A DNA stretch of 35,875 bases, taken from the NCBI GenBank assembly GCA_015231865.1, contig JADGAU010000015.1, forward strand, positions 1 to 35,875, in the 5' to 3' direction. This stretch comes from Gammaproteobacteria bacterium (GTDB lineage: Bacteria > Pseudomonadota > Gammaproteobacteria > GRL18). Below the pieces are notes generated by a model that did not search any database, was not told the DNA's origin, and worked only from the letters and a program-made list of their open reading frames with translations. A program made the translations under genes and the position numbers. Below are positions 26,369 to 35,434 of the stretch, piece after piece (the first letter of the stretch is position 1; each line of letters opens with the position of its first letter).

Positions 26369-26695
26369 ATTGCTTGTAATTTGTTAAATACTTGCTGCAG
26401 TGATATCACTAACTTTTCACATAAATCAATCAAGCACCTGAAAGTTGAGACCTTAGATAAAAACAGTAAACTAAGGTAATAAAAAAATTGATCTGTACTT
26501 TTAATTTCACTTACCTTATTAAACCTACGATTACATCCTGAAACATAATTGACACCAACTTCAACCTTCTTCAATACTTCTCAATATCACTTGCCTTAAA
26601 ATCAATGGATTAATTATGTCATCATAAATGAATATGCTATGCTATATTTAAAGGTATAAAATTTCACTAACTTATCACTCAATTAAGGTAGTTCG
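26369..26695. other. Non-coding gap upstream of soeA
   Basis: No supported gene. It holds a perfect 12-bp palindrome AGTGATATCACT (26399-26410), a 7-bp stem ACCTTAG / CTAAGGT (26450-26477), and near its end a possible extended -10 for soeA. An 83-codon minus-strand ORF crossing it looks like chance, because it reads through the csp terminator. Confidence 0.5.
26640..26648 (+). promoter_or_regulatory. Possible extended -10 for soeA
   Basis: TGCTATATT fits an extended -10 (TGn + TATATT), about 48 bp before the soeA ATG. No good -35 was found, so this is a weak call. Confidence 0.3.
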
Positions 26696-29644
26696 ATGTC
26701 TCAATCTAATGCAACTAAAGAAGATCATATTGAGGTAAAAAATACCACCTGCTATATGTGTGCCTGTCGCTGTGGTATCCGCGTCACCTTAAAAAATAAT
26801 GAAGTTCGATATATTCAGGGAAATCCGGATCACCCGCTAAATAATGGAGTCATCTGCGCAAAAGGTTCTTCCGGAATTATGAAGCAATATTCTCCGGGAC
26901 GTTTGACTCAGCCTTTACGACGAAAACAAGGTGCAGAACGAGGTGATAATGATTTTGAAGTAATTTCCTGGGAAGAAGCCTTTGAATTTTTAGAAAATAA
27001 ATTAAAAGAGTTAAGAAAAACCGATCCTAAAAAGTTTGCTTTATTTACCGGTCGGGATCAAATGCAGGCTTTAACCGGTTTATTTGCCAAGCAGTTTGGT
27101 ACTCCAAACTATGCGGCTCATGGTGGTTTTTGCTCGGTCAATATGGCTGCTGGTATGATTTATACCATTGGTGGTTCTTTTTGGGAGTTTGGTGGCCCGG
27201 ATTTGGAGCGCTCAAAACTCTTTGTGATGTTTGGTACCGCTGAGGATCATCACTCCAATCCATTAAAAATTGAGCTTGCCAAGTTTAAACGCAAAGGTGG
27301 TCGTTTTATTTCGATTAACCCCGTTCGCACCGGTTATTCAGCGGTCGCAGATCAATGGGTACCAATTAGGCCAGGCACCGATGGCGCATTAATTTTAGCG
27401 ATTATTCATGAAATTATTCAACAAGGTCTTTATGATCGTGACTTTTTAATTCAATATACCAATTCAGCCGAGCTGGTCAATATTGATGAAGCAGATGATG
27501 AGCAAGGTCTATTTATTCGTGCAAAATCTAAAGACCTGGATGCCGATAGCTGTATTGACCCACAAAATAAGCTGTGGTGGGATAGACATGAAAATAGTGC
27601 GGTTGAAACACATTTACAAAGTGCCGATCCCTATTTATTAGGTGAATTTACCCTTGGTGCAGAAGTGACAACCCGAGAAGGTAAACAACAATGCTCGAAG
27701 GCTGGTACAAAAGTAAAGCCTGCCTTTCAATTACTCGTTGAGCGGGTTAAAGAATATACACCTAAATGGGCCGCAACGATTACCGGGATTGATGAAGAAA
27801 CCATTAAGCAGCTTGCTCATGAAATGGGTATAACGGCCCGTGATCAAAAAATTGAACTTCCCATTCCCTGGACTGATACCTGGGGTAATGAACATGAAAG
27901 TGTGACCGGGAATCCGGTGTCATTTCATGCCATGCGTGGATTAGCCGCTCATTCAAATGGCTTCCATAGTATTCGTTCTTTAGCTATTTTAATGACGCTA
28001 TTAGGTACTATTGACAGACCCGGTGGTTTTAGACATAAGGCGCCTTTTCCAAGACCCATCCCACCCTGTGCTAAAACACCCAAAGGCCCGGAAGGCGTTA
28101 AGCCTGATACCCCATTAGCAGGAATGGCCCTGGGTTGGCCAGCCGATCCGGATGATTTATTTGTGGATAATGATGGAGAGCCGGTGCGTCTGGATAAGGC
28201 ATTTTCCTGGGAATATCCATTATCGGTTCATGGGCTGATGCACAATGCTATTACCAATGCCTGGCGAGGTGATCCTTATCCGATAGATACCTTGATGATT
28301 TTTATGGCTAATATGGCCTGGAACTCGTCCATGAATACCGTTTCTGTTAGAGACATGCTCAAGGATAAGGATGAGCACGGCAATTATAAAATTCCTAACA
28401 TTGTTGTTTGTGATGCTTTTCAATCAGAAATGGTCGCTTTTGCAGATTTAGTGCTTCCTGATACCTCTTATTTAGAACGCCACGATGTGATGTCTATGCT
28501 GGATCGGCCAATTTCAGAATATGACGGCCCGGTAGACTCGGTTCGTATTCCTATTTTGCCGCCACTTGGAAATTCAAAACCCTTTCAGGAAGTGTTAATT
28601 GAACTTGGTTCGCGCTTAAAGCTTCCGGCTTTTGTTAATGATAAGGGGGATAGAAAATACCGTGATTATCCGGATTTCGTGATTAATTACGAAACTGAAG
28701 CGGGATCAGGTATAGGCTTTTTAGCTGGCTGGCGGGGAAAGGCGGGCGAAAAATTTATGAAAGGTGAGCCCAATCCCAATCAATGGGAGATGTATGAGAA
28801 GAACAATTGTGTCTATCAGTACCATTTGCCTAAGTCTTATCAATATATGCGCAACTTCAATAAGGGTTACTTGCAATGGTCTCGAAAGCACAGGCTGACT
28901 CGTTTTGCCGAGCCAATTACCATTCATGTTTATTCTGAAGTACTGCAAAAATTTAAATTAGCAGCGATGGGTAAACGACAGGGTAAGCAGCCGCCGGAAC
29001 ACCTCAGAGAACGAGTTAAAACTTTTTTTGACCCATTACCGCTATATTATGTGCCTTTAGAGTCTCAACTAACCGATACTCAAAAGTATCCTTTAAATGC
29101 GGTAACGCAAAGACCTATGGCGATGTACCATTCCTGGGATTCACAAAATGCCTGGTTGCGTCAGATCCATGCTCATAATTACCTTTATGTTAACCCCAAA
29201 ACAGCTAATGCCAGTGGTATTAGTGATGATGATTGGATCTGGATTGAATCGATGCATGGCAAGGTGCGTTGTCAATGTCGTTATAGTGAAGCAGTTGAGC
29301 CGGGTACCGTATGGACCTGGAATGCAATTGGCAAAGGTTCAGGTGCCTGGGGACTATCACCTAAGGCCAATGAATCGCAGCGAGGCTTTTTATTAAATCA
29401 TATTATTTCTGAAGAATTACCGCCCAATCATGAACATAAGCATTTATCAAATTCTGATCCGGTCACCGGTCAAGCAGCCTGGTATGATGTTAGAGTAAAG
29501 ATTTATAAAGCGGATGATCAGCATAATCAGAAAACCTGGCCGCAATTTAAAACCCATAAACAGATACCGGGAACAGTGAAAGATAAGCCAAAATGGTTTG
29601 CTTTTTTTGCCGGACTCGATAAGTTTAAAGGGGGACAGTCATGA
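26696..29644 (+). CDS. soeA: SoeA, molybdopterin subunit of sulfite-oxidising enzyme
   Basis: Catalytic subunit of a DMSO-reductase-family molybdoenzyme, predicted to oxidise sulfite to sulfate on the cytoplasmic side. Residues 19-54 bind a [4Fe-4S] cluster (TTCYMCACRCG and GVICAKGSS). GGFCSVNMAAG offers Cys146 as a possible molybdenum ligand. There is no Tat signal, which fits the cytoplasmic SoeA and argues against PsrA/PhsA-type periplasmic enzymes. The 982 residues fit SoeA. AAGG precedes the ATG. It is followed by soeB and soeC and shares the locus with sulfite-producing dsr genes. By eye it is less AT-rich than the dsr genes. A different sulfur substrate cannot be excluded. Confidence 0.83.
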   Translation: MSQSNATKEDHIEVKNTTCYMCACRCGIRVTLKNNEVRYIQGNPDHPLNNGVICAKGSSGIMKQYSPGRLTQPLRRKQGAERGDNDFEVISWEEAFEFLENKLKELRKTDPKKFALFTGRDQMQALTGLFAKQFGTPNYAAHGGFCSVNMAAGMIYTIGGSFWEFGGPDLERSKLFVMFGTAEDHHSNPLKIELAKFKRKGGRFISINPVRTGYSAVADQWVPIRPGTDGALILAIIHEIIQQGLYDRDFLIQYTNSAELVNIDEADDEQGLFIRAKSKDLDADSCIDPQNKLWWDRHENSAVETHLQSADPYLLGEFTLGAEVTTREGKQQCSKAGTKVKPAFQLLVERVKEYTPKWAATITGIDEETIKQLAHEMGITARDQKIELPIPWTDTWGNEHESVTGNPVSFHAMRGLAAHSNGFHSIRSLAILMTLLGTIDRPGGFRHKAPFPRPIPPCAKTPKGPEGVKPDTPLAGMALGWPADPDDLFVDNDGEPVRLDKAFSWEYPLSVHGLMHNAITNAWRGDPYPIDTLMIFMANMAWNSSMNTVSVRDMLKDKDEHGNYKIPNIVVCDAFQSEMVAFADLVLPDTSYLERHDVMSMLDRPISEYDGPVDSVRIPILPPLGNSKPFQEVLIELGSRLKLPAFVNDKGDRKYRDYPDFVINYETEAGSGIGFLAGWRGKAGEKFMKGEPNPNQWEMYEKNNCVYQYHLPKSYQYMRNFNKGYLQWSRKHRLTRFAEPITIHVYSEVLQKFKLAAMGKRQGKQPPEHLRERVKTFFDPLPLYYVPLESQLTDTQKYPLNAVTQRPMAMYHSWDSQNAWLRQIHAHNYLYVNPKTANASGISDDDWIWIESMHGKVRCQCRYSEAVEPGTVWTWNAIGKGSGAWGLSPKANESQRGFLLNHIISEELPPNHEHKHLSNSDPVTGQAAWYDVRVKIYKADDQHNQKTWPQFKTHKQIPGTVKDKPKWFAFFAGLDKFKGGQS

Positions 29645-29760
29645 ACTTAAACATAGAAAAAGTCATGAACCTAATTAAAGAAAAAGCCATGAACTTAAAC
29701 ATAGAAAAAGTCATGAACCTAAATATAGAAAAAGGCCTGAATCTATATAGGGAAACAAGC
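29641..29760 (+). repeat. Five 24-bp tandem repeats between soeA and soeB
   Basis: Unit consensus is roughly ATGAACYTAAAYATAGAAAA followed by AGYC. Copies 1 and 3 are identical, copies 2 and 4 differ at a few positions, and copy 5 is diverged. The 24-nt length keeps the reading frame. Each unit joins an A/G-rich run to an ATG, resembling a repeated start region. Confidence 0.95.
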
Positions 29761-29766
29761 TTATGA
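29641..29766 (+). CDS. 41-codon repeat micro-ORF bridging soeA and soeB
   Basis: An open frame too short for the ORF track. It starts at an ATG overlapping the soeA stop (ATGA) and ends at a TGA overlapping the soeB start (ATGA). It consists of five 24-bp units, four of which begin with an in-frame ATG, encoding repeats like MNLNIEKV, MNLIKEKA and MNLNIEKG. It is out of frame with both neighbours. It may be translated and couple soeA to soeB, or be only a repeat expansion. No function is known. Confidence 0.4.
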   Translation: MNLNIEKVMNLIKEKAMNLNIEKVMNLNIEKGLNLYRETSL

Positions 29767-30509
29767 AACAGTATAAAACCTCTAAACAATTAGCTCTGGT
29801 TATTGACCTTAATGTATGTGTTGGCTGTCACGCTTGTGTCACCAATTGTAAAGAGTGGAATACATCCGGTTCTGCCGGTGCCTTAAGTGATGATAATCCT
29901 TACGATAAAGATCCGACCGGTACTTTTTTTAACCGGGTACAAACCTATGAAATTGGCGAGTATCCTAAAACGGAAACCATACATTTTCCTAAATCCTGTT
30001 TACATTGTGAAGAACCACCCTGTGTTCCGGTATGCCCAACAGGAGCCAGTTATAAACGAGAAGAAGATGGTATTGTTCTGGTGGATTACGATAAATGCAT
30101 TGGTTGTCGCTATTGCTCCTGGGCTTGTCCCTATGGTGCAAGAGAAATTGATGAACACCAAAAAGTGATGAAAAAATGTACCTTATGTGTGGATAGAATT
30201 TATGATACAGACTTGCCGGAAGAAGAACGTAAACCGGCCTGTGTTTTAGCCTGCCCGACTAGCGCCAGACTGTTTGGAGATGTTCATGATCCTGACTCGG
30301 AAGTATCAGAAGCGATTCGAGAACAAGGTGGTTATCAGTTAATGCCGGAATGGGGCAGTAAACCTTCCAATCATTACTTACCCAGACGCAAGCAAAAAGT
30401 GAAACATAGTCCGGAAGAGTTAGAACGCGTGGATAACCCGTTGAAGAAAGAAGATTATCAGGCTGAGGATAGTGCAGGGCCGTCACTGGATGATGTAACC
30501 AGTTGGTAA
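29763..30509 (+). CDS. soeB: SoeB, iron-sulfur electron-transfer subunit
   Basis: Ferredoxin-like subunit that moves electrons from SoeA to the membrane subunit SoeC. The 248 residues carry four cluster motifs: CVGCHACVTNCKEWN, CLHCEEPPCVPVCP, CIGCRYCSWACP and CTLCVDRI with CVLACP. No signal peptide is present, in line with a cytoplasmic location. The ATG overlaps the TGA of the repeat micro-ORF, and AGGGA lies nine bases upstream. The C-terminal 60 residues are charged and variable. It is close in type to the DmsB/PsrB family; the name rests on the operon. Confidence 0.87.
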   Translation: MKQYKTSKQLALVIDLNVCVGCHACVTNCKEWNTSGSAGALSDDNPYDKDPTGTFFNRVQTYEIGEYPKTETIHFPKSCLHCEEPPCVPVCPTGASYKREEDGIVLVDYDKCIGCRYCSWACPYGAREIDEHQKVMKKCTLCVDRIYDTDLPEEERKPACVLACPTSARLFGDVHDPDSEVSEAIREQGGYQLMPEWGSKPSNHYLPRRKQKVKHSPEELERVDNPLKKEDYQAEDSAGPSLDDVTSW

Positions 30510-30513
30510 CTAT

Positions 30514-30547
30514 TGTTGTAGAAATTAAAGTGTTGTAGAAATTAAAG
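30514..30547 (+). repeat. Perfect 17-bp tandem duplication between soeB and soeC
   Basis: Two head-to-tail copies of TGTTGTAGAAATTAAAG in the 61-bp gap between the soeB stop and the soeC start. The soeC ribosome site AAGGA lies just downstream. This is the second tandem duplication at a gene junction of this operon. Confidence 0.92.
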
Positions 30548-30570
30548 AATAGAGTAGCAAGGAAAAAACT

Positions 30571-31548
30571 ATGCAACCAGCATTTTCAGTAATATTTTTA
30601 ACCACCTTAATTGGTATGGGGCAGGGTGTGTTTTTAGCTATCTATACCGAGCATGTGTATTCTGTACTTAATGTGGTTCAGCAAAGCAATAATAGTCAAT
30701 TTTATGTTATTGGTAGCGTTGTTGCTCTGGGGTTATTAGTGCTAGGCTTGTTCGCATCATTTTTTCATTTGGGTCATCCGGAACGTGCCTGGCGAGCGGC
30801 TACTATGTGGCGTACTTCATGGTTGTCGCGTGAGGTTATTGTATTACCGATTGTGATGTTTTTTGTGTTTGTTTATGCAGTATTACATTTTTTTGAATTT
30901 AATATTGTATTAATCACGTTTGGTAGTATCGATGTTAATCTATCATTGGTAATTGGCGCTGTGGCGACTTTGACCGTTTTTGCATTGTATATTTGTACCG
31001 CTATGATTTATGCCAGCTTAAAGTTTTTACAAGAATGGCATTGTGTTTTAACGGTCTTAAATTATACCTTATTAGGTTCAGCCTCCGGTTTTACGGCAAC
31101 AGCCTTACTTAGTTTTTATACACAAGCTGATAAGTTTAATTTTTATCTGGGTTGGTCTCTTGTTTTGCTGGTATTGGCTTTTATTTCAAGAATAGCCAGT
31201 CTTTATCGTAATAGGCGCTTGCGTCCAATTTCTACGGTACAAACAGCAATCGGTATAAGACATAATCAAATCAAGCAGAAATCCATGGGGTTTATGGGCG
31301 GAGCAGTTAATACCCGAGACTTTTTTCATGGTAAAACCCGCCTGTTTATCCGCTCGATTAAGCAAATTTTTATATGGCTATTATTTATTGTTCCACTGTG
31401 TATTATGACACTGACATTTTATAGTCCAAGCTATGAAATGATTGGCTTGGCTATGATATCAATGTATTTAGGATTACTAGCAGAGAGATGGTATTTCTTT
31501 GCAGATGCTAATCATCCACAAAATATCTATTATCAGGTGATATCGTAA
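30571..31548 (+). CDS. soeC: SoeC, membrane anchor and quinone subunit
   Basis: Integral membrane subunit of the DmsC type that anchors SoeAB and passes electrons to quinone. The 325 residues show eight hydrophobic spans. The DmsC-like motif FHLGHPERAWRAATMW plus SWLSREV sits after the second span. AAGGA precedes the ATG. It is last in soeABC, converging with the histidine kinase gene over a 46-bp gap that contains only a short CCTTTAAAGG palindrome and no clear terminator. Confidence 0.87.
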   Translation: MQPAFSVIFLTTLIGMGQGVFLAIYTEHVYSVLNVVQQSNNSQFYVIGSVVALGLLVLGLFASFFHLGHPERAWRAATMWRTSWLSREVIVLPIVMFFVFVYAVLHFFEFNIVLITFGSIDVNLSLVIGAVATLTVFALYICTAMIYASLKFLQEWHCVLTVLNYTLLGSASGFTATALLSFYTQADKFNFYLGWSLVLLVLAFISRIASLYRNRRLRPISTVQTAIGIRHNQIKQKSMGFMGGAVNTRDFFHGKTRLFIRSIKQIFIWLLFIVPLCIMTLTFYSPSYEMIGLAMISMYLGLLAERWYFFADANHPQNIYYQVIS

Positions 31549-31594
31549 TAAAGTTTCGCCCCCCTTTAAAGGAAATAGTATCAGTTTGACAGCA

Positions 31595-34246
31595 TTATTC
31601 ACCACAACGATCAAGCTTATTTAAACTAGTAAAAACAATCTCTAATTGCTTAATAGTTTCTTCAAATATAGCTTCAATATTATCTGAATTATTTTCGCAT
31701 GTGGTTTGCAGTGTAAAAGCAATTTGATATAGATCTGTCATCCCCAAATTTCCAGCTAAACCTTTAAGTGTATGAGCGATATGAGAGGCTGCTTCTGTTC
31801 CATCCTTATCTAAGCTATCAAGAAATCGCTGTTTAAAATTTTTCTGATTATCGTAGAATTTTAATAATAAACGCTTATACAAATCAGTATTATTTTGTGT
31901 GGTAATTAAGCCTGCCTGGATATCTATTCCAGCGAGTTTAGGCAACTCATAATGATTATTACATGTTTCAGCGTTTATTTTACCTGTATTATCAGAAGTT
32001 ATTTTTACTTTGCTTCTTATCCACTTTGCCATAGTCGTGAACATAACATCCGGATTAATGGGTTTAGCAATATGAGCATTCATTCCAGAGGCAAGAACTT
32101 TGTTTATATCATTTTTCATGACATTAGCAGTTAATGCGATGATAGGTAAATCTTTGAGCCTATCTTGTGAACGGATTTTACGTGTTGCCTCATATCCATC
32201 CATTACCGGCATTTGACAATCCATTAACACGCCATCAAAAGTCTGATTTTCTAATAAATCCAGTGCCTCCTTACCATTATTTGCTGTTTCAACTTCTATG
32301 TTATCCATACGAAGTAGCTCTACAGCTAGTTCCTGGTTAAGTTCATTATCTTCAACTAATAATATTTTTGCACCACATAAATGTTTTGCTGCATGCTTTA
32401 AGTTGTTTTGATTATCTGATAATTTACCTGGTACCACGTCTTCTTGTTGTTCTTTTAGACAAACATTAAAATGAAAGGTACTGCCAATACCCAGCTTACT
32501 TTCTAACCAGATTTTACCATTCATAAGCTCAACAATTTTTTTACTGATGATAAGACCTAAGCCTGTTCCACCATATTGGCGAGTTGTTGAATTATCTGCC
32601 TGGGTAAACGCATTAAACAACTTATCCTGTTGTTCAGCTGTCATACCAATACCGGTATCTTTAATAGAAAAGCATAAGATTATTTTGGAACCCTGGCGCT
32701 TTATAAGTTTTACATGTAAAGTGACTGTGTCGCCAGAATGGCTGAACTTGATAGCATTATTACCGAGGTTGATTAAAACCTGACTCAAACGTAAAGGGTC
32801 TCCATTTATAACATTGGGCACATCTGGATCAATTTTCACCTCAAACTGTATGCCGTTTTCATCTGCCTTAAATTGAGTTAAATTTACCATATTGCTAATA
32901 GCATCACTAAGGTAAAAATCAATCTTTTCAAGTTTAAGTTTATTGGCTTCTATTTTAGAAAAGTCAAGAATATCATTAATTATTCCTAATAAAGACTCAG
33001 CGGCACCATTAACTTTTTTGATATAATTTTCTTGTTTAGGAAGTAGTTTTGTTTGTAAAGCGAGGTGCGACATGCCAATAATAGCATTCATCGGTGTTCG
33101 TATTTCATGGGACATATTGGCTAAGAAGTGAGACTTAGACTGATTTGCTTCTACAGCCTGTTGCTGGCTCTTTTGCAATTTTTTTCTGTCTTCATTGATA
33201 GCCTCTAATAATTGATTAAATGCATTTCCTAAATTTACTATTTCAGTCGAGCCTTTATTGCTAAAAGAAACGTTAAAATTATGATTATGTGTGATCTCTT
33301 TAGCGGTTAGTGCAAAATATTTTAGTTCCCGACTTAGATAACGTCCCAGAAAAAAACCAGTAAAAATTGCTAAAACTGTAGTAAAAAGAGCAATGAAACT
33401 ATTTGATAAAAATAGTTGATGAAGAGGCTGTTCAAGTTTATCCGGATGAATTATTAATTCAATTTCAATGGCTACTTCATCTACTGTATTTGAAAGTAAC
33501 AGTTTCTTCTTGTATTTTAACCAATTCTGGTACTTTTTTTTGAGTATATGACGAGGTAAAGAATGGTTTAGCTCATCATGTATGCCACCTTTAATATCGT
33601 AGTGTAACTGCTGATCATTTATTAATAAAGAATAGCCAATTAATTGCTTTTCCTCATTCATATCGACATGTCGCTTTATTATATCCATATTAAATAAATC
33701 ATGAATTCTATATTGAAAAATCAGGACGCCTTCAGCAAAGCCGGTCTCAGGTAAAACAATGGGTTTGGCAGAAATTAATAGCTCATCATCATCACCAACG
33801 ATAAAGGTCATTTTAGTCTGTTTATTATCAACTACTTCCTTAATCCATGATGCGGGTAGCTCCATTTTTATTTCTTCACGATTTTTGATAATAGGCTTAG
33901 CCATAAAATCAGTCATAATTATATCAAGACTGATATTATCAATTACTTTTAAGTCTTTAATAAAACCGGATAAATAAATATCTCGGTTAATATCATCGAC
34001 TAAAGCATTACTTAATAATGGGTGGGATGTCATTTCCTGATGACGATTATCAATCTGTGTCAGAATATTTCTTAAATATTCATTAATGTCTACCACTTCA
34101 TTTCTGATTTGATTGTTTATTGAACTAAGAAGTTGAGCTTTTAAACTTTGGTAGGATGTAATGCTAAAACCAGCAATAAATAGTATAACTACCAGCGTTA
34201 CGGCTAGGGTTATCCTGGAAGAAAAACTATGGATAGGTAGCTGCAT
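31595..34246 (-). CDS. Hybrid histidine kinase with receiver and Hpt domains
   Basis: Membrane sensor kinase of 883 residues. A first span at 12-32 and a second at 281-303 enclose a periplasmic sensing region of about 250 residues. A HAMP-like linker follows, then HisKA with the phospho-accepting His380 ([13 protein letters not shown]), an ATPase domain (N-box [22 protein letters not shown]), a receiver domain with Asp676 ([11 protein letters not shown]) and a C-terminal Hpt domain with His825 (AHTLKGLAG). The layout is that of BarA-type relays, and the final response regulator must be encoded elsewhere. It begins 12 bp after the binding-protein gene, so the two are probably cotranscribed. 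Confidence 0.93.
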   Translation of the reverse strand: MQLPIHSFSSRITLAVTLVVILFIAGFSITSYQSLKAQLLSSINNQIRNEVVDINEYLRNILTQIDNRHQEMTSHPLLSNALVDDINRDIYLSGFIKDLKVIDNISLDIIMTDFMAKPIIKNREEIKMELPASWIKEVVDNKQTKMTFIVGDDDELLISAKPIVLPETGFAEGVLIFQYRIHDLFNMDIIKRHVDMNEEKQLIGYSLLINDQQLHYDIKGGIHDELNHSLPRHILKKKYQNWLKYKKKLLLSNTVDEVAIEIELIIHPDKLEQPLHQLFLSNSFIALFTTVLAIFTGFFLGRYLSRELKYFALTAKEITHNHNFNVSFSNKGSTEIVNLGNAFNQLLEAINEDRKKLQKSQQQAVEANQSKSHFLANMSHEIRTPMNAIIGMSHLALQTKLLPKQENYIKKVNGAAESLLGIINDILDFSKIEANKLKLEKIDFYLSDAISNMVNLTQFKADENGIQFEVKIDPDVPNVINGDPLRLSQVLINLGNNAIKFSHSGDTVTLHVKLIKRQGSKIILCFSIKDTGIGMTAEQQDKLFNAFTQADNSTTRQYGGTGLGLIISKKIVELMNGKIWLESKLGIGSTFHFNVCLKEQQEDVVPGKLSDNQNNLKHAAKHLCGAKILLVEDNELNQELAVELLRMDNIEVETANNGKEALDLLENQTFDGVLMDCQMPVMDGYEATRKIRSQDRLKDLPIIALTANVMKNDINKVLASGMNAHIAKPINPDVMFTTMAKWIRSKVKITSDNTGKINAETCNNHYELPKLAGIDIQAGLITTQNNTDLYKRLLLKFYDNQKNFKQRFLDSLDKDGTEAASHIAHTLKGLAGNLGMTDLYQIAFTLQTTCENNSDNIEAIFEETIKQLEIVFTSLNKLDRCGE

Positions 34247-34258
34247 TATGCTATTAAT

Positions 34259-35434
34259 TTACTCATTAGTTTGTAATGGAACAATAACACCATCTTTTTG
34301 ATAACGGGTCATAAAAACTTGTTCAGCGTTTAAAGCATCATGATCCTGAGCACTAAACACCTGGCCATAATTTCGCACCAGACCCTGATAATTTTTTACT
34401 TTCTCAAGTGCATTACGAATAGATTCTCGATCAGTCGAGCCCGCGATTTTAATTGCTTTTGCCAGAATATGTACTGCATCATAGGCATGACCAAAGCCAA
34501 CCGGAGATTTAATCTGGCTAACATCATCAATATCATACAATTTCTTTGCAATTAACATTACTTTGTTACGTATTACCGGATTAGCTTTATATAAACTAAA
34601 GGTTTGCACCATGACTAAATCAACCTTATTAATGGCTCCATTAGTCTGTTCAAAAAAAGTACCACCACTAATTCCCCAATGAGAAATAATTGGCAACAGT
34701 GGCAGTTCTGCTTTTTCGACCATTTGCCTGACTAAGGCAGAACCTACTTTCGAAGTGCCAATAAAAATAATTGCCTGCGCACCAGCTTGCTTCAATTCAT
34801 TATAGGCTGCGAGCATATTCGTTTCACCATGATAGTGCCAAATTTCTTTAACAACTTCCATATCAGGATGTGAAATAACATATCGATTTATTTCCTTGTG
34901 ATTACTTCTACCCCAGGTGCCATTAATTAGTAATACGCCTATTTTTTTTAATCCTCTGCTACGAGCATAGTTAAGCATTGCAGGTATAGCAATATCGTCC
35001 TTAAGCGAAACGCGAAAGGTATAACTTGGTTGAAAATCATGATCGGTGATGCCATTAGCAGAACCCCAAACATCGAGTAAGGGTATTTTTAAATCATGTA
35101 ATAGTTTTAATTGTTTTAAAATAACTGGACTAAAGCGGCCACCCAATACAGCAACCAGATTAGGATCTTTAGCAAATTGTTTTAGGTTTTCCAGACCCCG
35201 TGGAGGAGACATTCGATTGTCAGTAGTAATTAATTTTAATGGTCTGCCATTTAAAACACCGCCAGCTTCATTAATTTCTTCAATAGCAATCTGTGCACCT
35301 CTTTCTATGGCTGTGGCTGAAGTAGCTCCTTTTAGGCCATAAGTGCCATCAAAGCCAATAACTACAGGATCTAGTGCAAAGCTGTTACTGCTTATCAAGC
35401 CTAGAAATATTAATAAAATTATTTGTTTATTCAT
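34259..35434 (-). CDS. Periplasmic ligand-binding protein, ABC type (Peripla_BP_6)
   Basis: Exported binding protein of the branched-chain amino acid/amide type. A signal peptide covers residues 1-20 (cut near SFA). The mature protein has IGFDGTYGLKGATSATAIERGAQIAIEEINEAGG, GRPLKLITTDNRMSPPRG and VAVLGGRFSPV, all typical of the LivJ-like fold. The 391 residues are normal. No permease or ATPase genes lie nearby; instead it is followed by a hybrid kinase gene, suggesting it presents a ligand to the kinase. The ligand cannot be read from the sequence. Confidence 0.88.
   Translation of the reverse strand: MNKQIILLIFLGLISSNSFALDPVVIGFDGTYGLKGATSATAIERGAQIAIEEINEAGGVLNGRPLKLITTDNRMSPPRGLENLKQFAKDPNLVAVLGGRFSPVILKQLKLLHDLKIPLLDVWGSANGITDHDFQPSYTFRVSLKDDIAIPAMLNYARSRGLKKIGVLLINGTWGRSNHKEINRYVISHPDMEVVKEIWHYHGETNMLAAYNELKQAGAQAIIFIGTSKVGSALVRQMVEKAELPLLPIISHWGISGGTFFEQTNGAINKVDLVMVQTFSLYKANPVIRNKVMLIAKKLYDIDDVSQIKSPVGFGHAYDAVHILAKAIKIAGSTDRESIRNALEKVKNYQGLVRNYGQVFSAQDHDALNAEQVFMTRYQKDGVIVPLQTNE

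Noticed and set aside
26323-26574. 83-codon minus-strand ORF between csp and soeA
   Set aside because: It runs through the strong csp terminator stem, has no recognisable domain and no convincing ribosome site.
29641-29760. CRISPR-like reading of the 24-bp repeats
   Set aside because: The units are directly adjacent with no unique spacers, and no cas genes are present.
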